Positions 5,906 to 7,066 of a stretch of 7,066 nucleotides of DNA are shown piece after piece. This DNA comes from Candidatus Hydrogenedentota bacterium (GTDB lineage: Bacteria; Hydrogenedentota; Hydrogenedentia; Hydrogenedentales; CAITNO01). The position numbers and the translations under genes are program-made. The notes beneath the pieces are model-generated. The model saw only the letters and a list, made by a program, of their open reading frames with translations. It made no database searches and was not told the origin of the DNA. Within the stretch, counting starts at the first letter, position 1. Each line of letters starts with the position of its first letter. The DNA is taken from assembly GCA_903822375.1 (NCBI GenBank), contig CAIJOU010000841.1, positions 1 through 7,066 on the forward strand. Direction: 5' to 3'.

Positions 5906-6982
5906 GTGGGGGAATTTGGCCTGAAACTTGGAAATGACCGCGCCGTGCCAGAACCATCGTCAAATGCCCACATCCGCCGGGATCCCGCGCCCGTATTGCA
6001 GCACCTTGTCAACATACGGCTGCTGGTCCATGAACACCGGGTGCTGTGTTACGGCTGCGGGCAGGGCGTGGACGTGGACTGGCTGCGGTTTCGCCGCTAC
6101 GACGTGCAGGGCTATGACCCCCATCCGCCCTTCGGCTATGCCGACCCGCCGACCGGGCCCTATGATGTGGTGCTGCTGAACTACGTGCTCACCCGGCTCA
6201 AAACGCCGGAGGCCCGCCGAGCCACCATCCGCAAAGCCTTCGCCCTTGTGAAACCCGGCGGACGCTTTGTTGTCACCAGCCGCACGGCGCTGCGCGAGGC
6301 CGGCATTGAGGCGCCGGCGTTGAACGCGTTCTTCCGGGAAGTTCTGGAGGGCTGTGAGGTGGGCGGGATGGAGGTGCTGCCGCCGGATTACCAGGACCGG
6401 TCAGCTGCGGTGGTGGTGCGCAAGGCCGGGATCTACAAGCCCACCTATCCCTGGAAATGGGTGGACGGCCGCGAGGAGTTCGAGGAACTGTGCGCGCGCC
6501 TGCTGCGCGAGCCCGTGGTTGCGCTCGACGTGGAGACGACGCTGGAGGACCCGCGCGTGCTGTGCACCATCCAGTTGGCCGTGCCGGGGCACACCTGGAT
6601 TGTGGACGCCCTCGCCTTCGCCGACCTCGCGCCGATCAAGGCCGTGCTGGAGAGCGACCGCGTCGAGAAGATCATCCACAACGCGGCCTTCGAGGAGCAG
6701 ATGTTCGCGAAGCACCATATCCGCATCGTGAAGATTCACGACACGCTCATCTCGTCGCGCAAAAAGCACAAGAAGAACGTGGCCGGCGGCCACAAACTGG
6801 GCGAGGTCTGTGAACGGGAACTGGGGCTCTATCTGGACAAGGCGCTGCAGACTTCCGACTGGACCGTTCGTCCGCTCAGCCCCGACCAGCTGGACTATGC
6901 CGCCATTGATGCGGAGGTGCTCATCCTGCTGCACCGGGTCCTGAGTCCGCCCAAGTCCCCGGAGACGCTGGATCTGTTCTGA
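5906..6982 (+). CDS. Fusion of a class I SAM-dependent methyltransferase and an RNase D-like 3'-5' exonuclease
   Basis: The 358-aa protein has two domains. Residues about 40-170 form a Rossmann-type methyltransferase: motif I VLCYGCGQGVD (46-56), an acidic ribose-binding residue in GYDP (D71), YDVVLLNYVL (86-95) and VKPGGRFVV (115-123). Residues about 185-346 form a DEDDy exonuclease: ExoI VALDVETT (D208, E210), ExoII IIHNAAFEEQMF (E263 where aspartate is usual), a stretch HKLGEV...LDKALQTSDWTVRPLS typical of RNase D, and ExoIII YAAID (Y331, D335). There is no HRDC domain; the protein ends right after the nuclease fold. It would act in the cytoplasm on a nucleic acid; whether RNA or DNA is unknown. 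The YGCG.G.DV..L...GYDV.GYDP pattern recalls methyltransferases linked to DNA phosphorothioation, but this is unverified. The start is GTG at 5906 (an in-frame TAA lies at 5882, so little more is possible); GTG at 5945 is an alternative, and neither has an ideal ribosome-binding site. Confidence 0.88.
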   Translation: MGEFGLKLGNDRAVPEPSSNAHIRRDPAPVLQHLVNIRLLVHEHRVLCYGCGQGVDVDWLRFRRYDVQGYDPHPPFGYADPPTGPYDVVLLNYVLTRLKTPEARRATIRKAFALVKPGGRFVVTSRTALREAGIEAPALNAFFREVLEGCEVGGMEVLPPDYQDRSAAVVVRKAGIYKPTYPWKWVDGREEFEELCARLLREPVVALDVETTLEDPRVLCTIQLAVPGHTWIVDALAFADLAPIKAVLESDRVEKIIHNAAFEEQMFAKHHIRIVKIHDTLISSRKKHKKNVAGGHKLGEVCERELGLYLDKALQTSDWTVRPLSPDQLDYAAIDAEVLILLHRVLSPPKSPETLDLF

Positions 6983-7000
6983 GGGCACGCGCGCATTGTT

Positions 7001-7031
7001 CGCCCCCTTCGGGGACGTATTCCTTCTTTCT
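7001..7031 (+). terminator. Weak candidate intrinsic terminator after the fusion gene
   Basis: Eighteen bases after the stop, CGCCCC-CTTC-GGGG-A-CG (7001-7017) can form a six-pair stem with one bulged A, followed by the pyrimidine-rich tract TATTCCTTCTTTCTCGTT (7018-7035). The T-tract is interrupted by C, so termination may be partial. Position and shape fit; strength is uncertain. Confidence 0.33.
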
Positions 7032-7037
7032 CGTTAA

Positions 7038-7066
7038 CCACGGGTTCCGCTTCGCTCCACCCGTGG
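7038..7066. repeat. Palindromic repeat cut at the window edge
   Basis: CCACGGGT (7038-7045) and ACCCGTGG (7059-7066) are perfect inverted arms around a 13-base centre, TCCGCTTCGCTCC. AACC precedes the left arm, so the palindrome may extend beyond the last base. The sequence resembles a short palindrome that I recall as dispersed in planctomycete-type genomes; copy number cannot be judged from one window. Confidence 0.5.

Noticed and set aside
1..7066. CRISPR array or insertion sequence
   Set aside because: No regularly spaced direct repeats, no transposase-like frame and no target-site duplications were seen.

Overview
The window looks like chromosomal DNA of a GC-rich bacterium in or near the Planctomycetota / Lentisphaerota / Candidatus Hydrogenedentota. 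This is inferred from three gene types typical of those groups: a prepilin-type protein with a GFTLIELL N-terminus and a C-terminal H-X-DG signature, secreted BNR/Asp-box sialidase-like proteins, and membrane-anchored proteins with an ERYRLANG...DPFD.QPLR...YSVG C-terminus. No marker gene settles the phylum. I see no tRNA, rRNA, CRISPR array, transposase or integrase.

Left two thirds (1-4352), all on the minus strand. In transcription order: a prepilin/pseudopilin-like gene (4352-3360); a roughly 400-base stretch without an intact gene; paralog B (2957-1626); paralog A (1533-163), which is homologous to B along its length; and, 17 bases beyond A, the first 48 codons of a secreted protein with a BNR-4-type N-terminus that runs off the left edge. 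The gap between the pilin-like gene and B holds a stop-terminated remnant of a third copy of the A/B family (3344-3252), a large inverted-repeat element that folds as a four-way junction with no unpaired base at the junction (3084-3206), and a plausible promoter for B. All the intact products would be exported or membrane-anchored, so this part reads as a cell-envelope module whose substrate is unknown.

Right third, plus strand. A divergent intergenic region carries a sigma70-like promoter for the pilin-like gene. It is followed by a secreted five-Asp-box sialidase-family protein (4535-5701), a 204-base spacer that begins with an imperfect inverted repeat, and a gene (5906-6982) that fuses a class I SAM-dependent methyltransferase domain to an RNase D-like DEDDy 3'-5' exonuclease domain. 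A weak terminator and a palindrome cut at the window edge (7038-7066) close the window.

The most unusual items are the four-way-junction element, the methyltransferase-exonuclease fusion, and the expanded and partly decayed A/B family between a pilin-like gene and a sialidase-like gene. Functions for A and B are not known to me.
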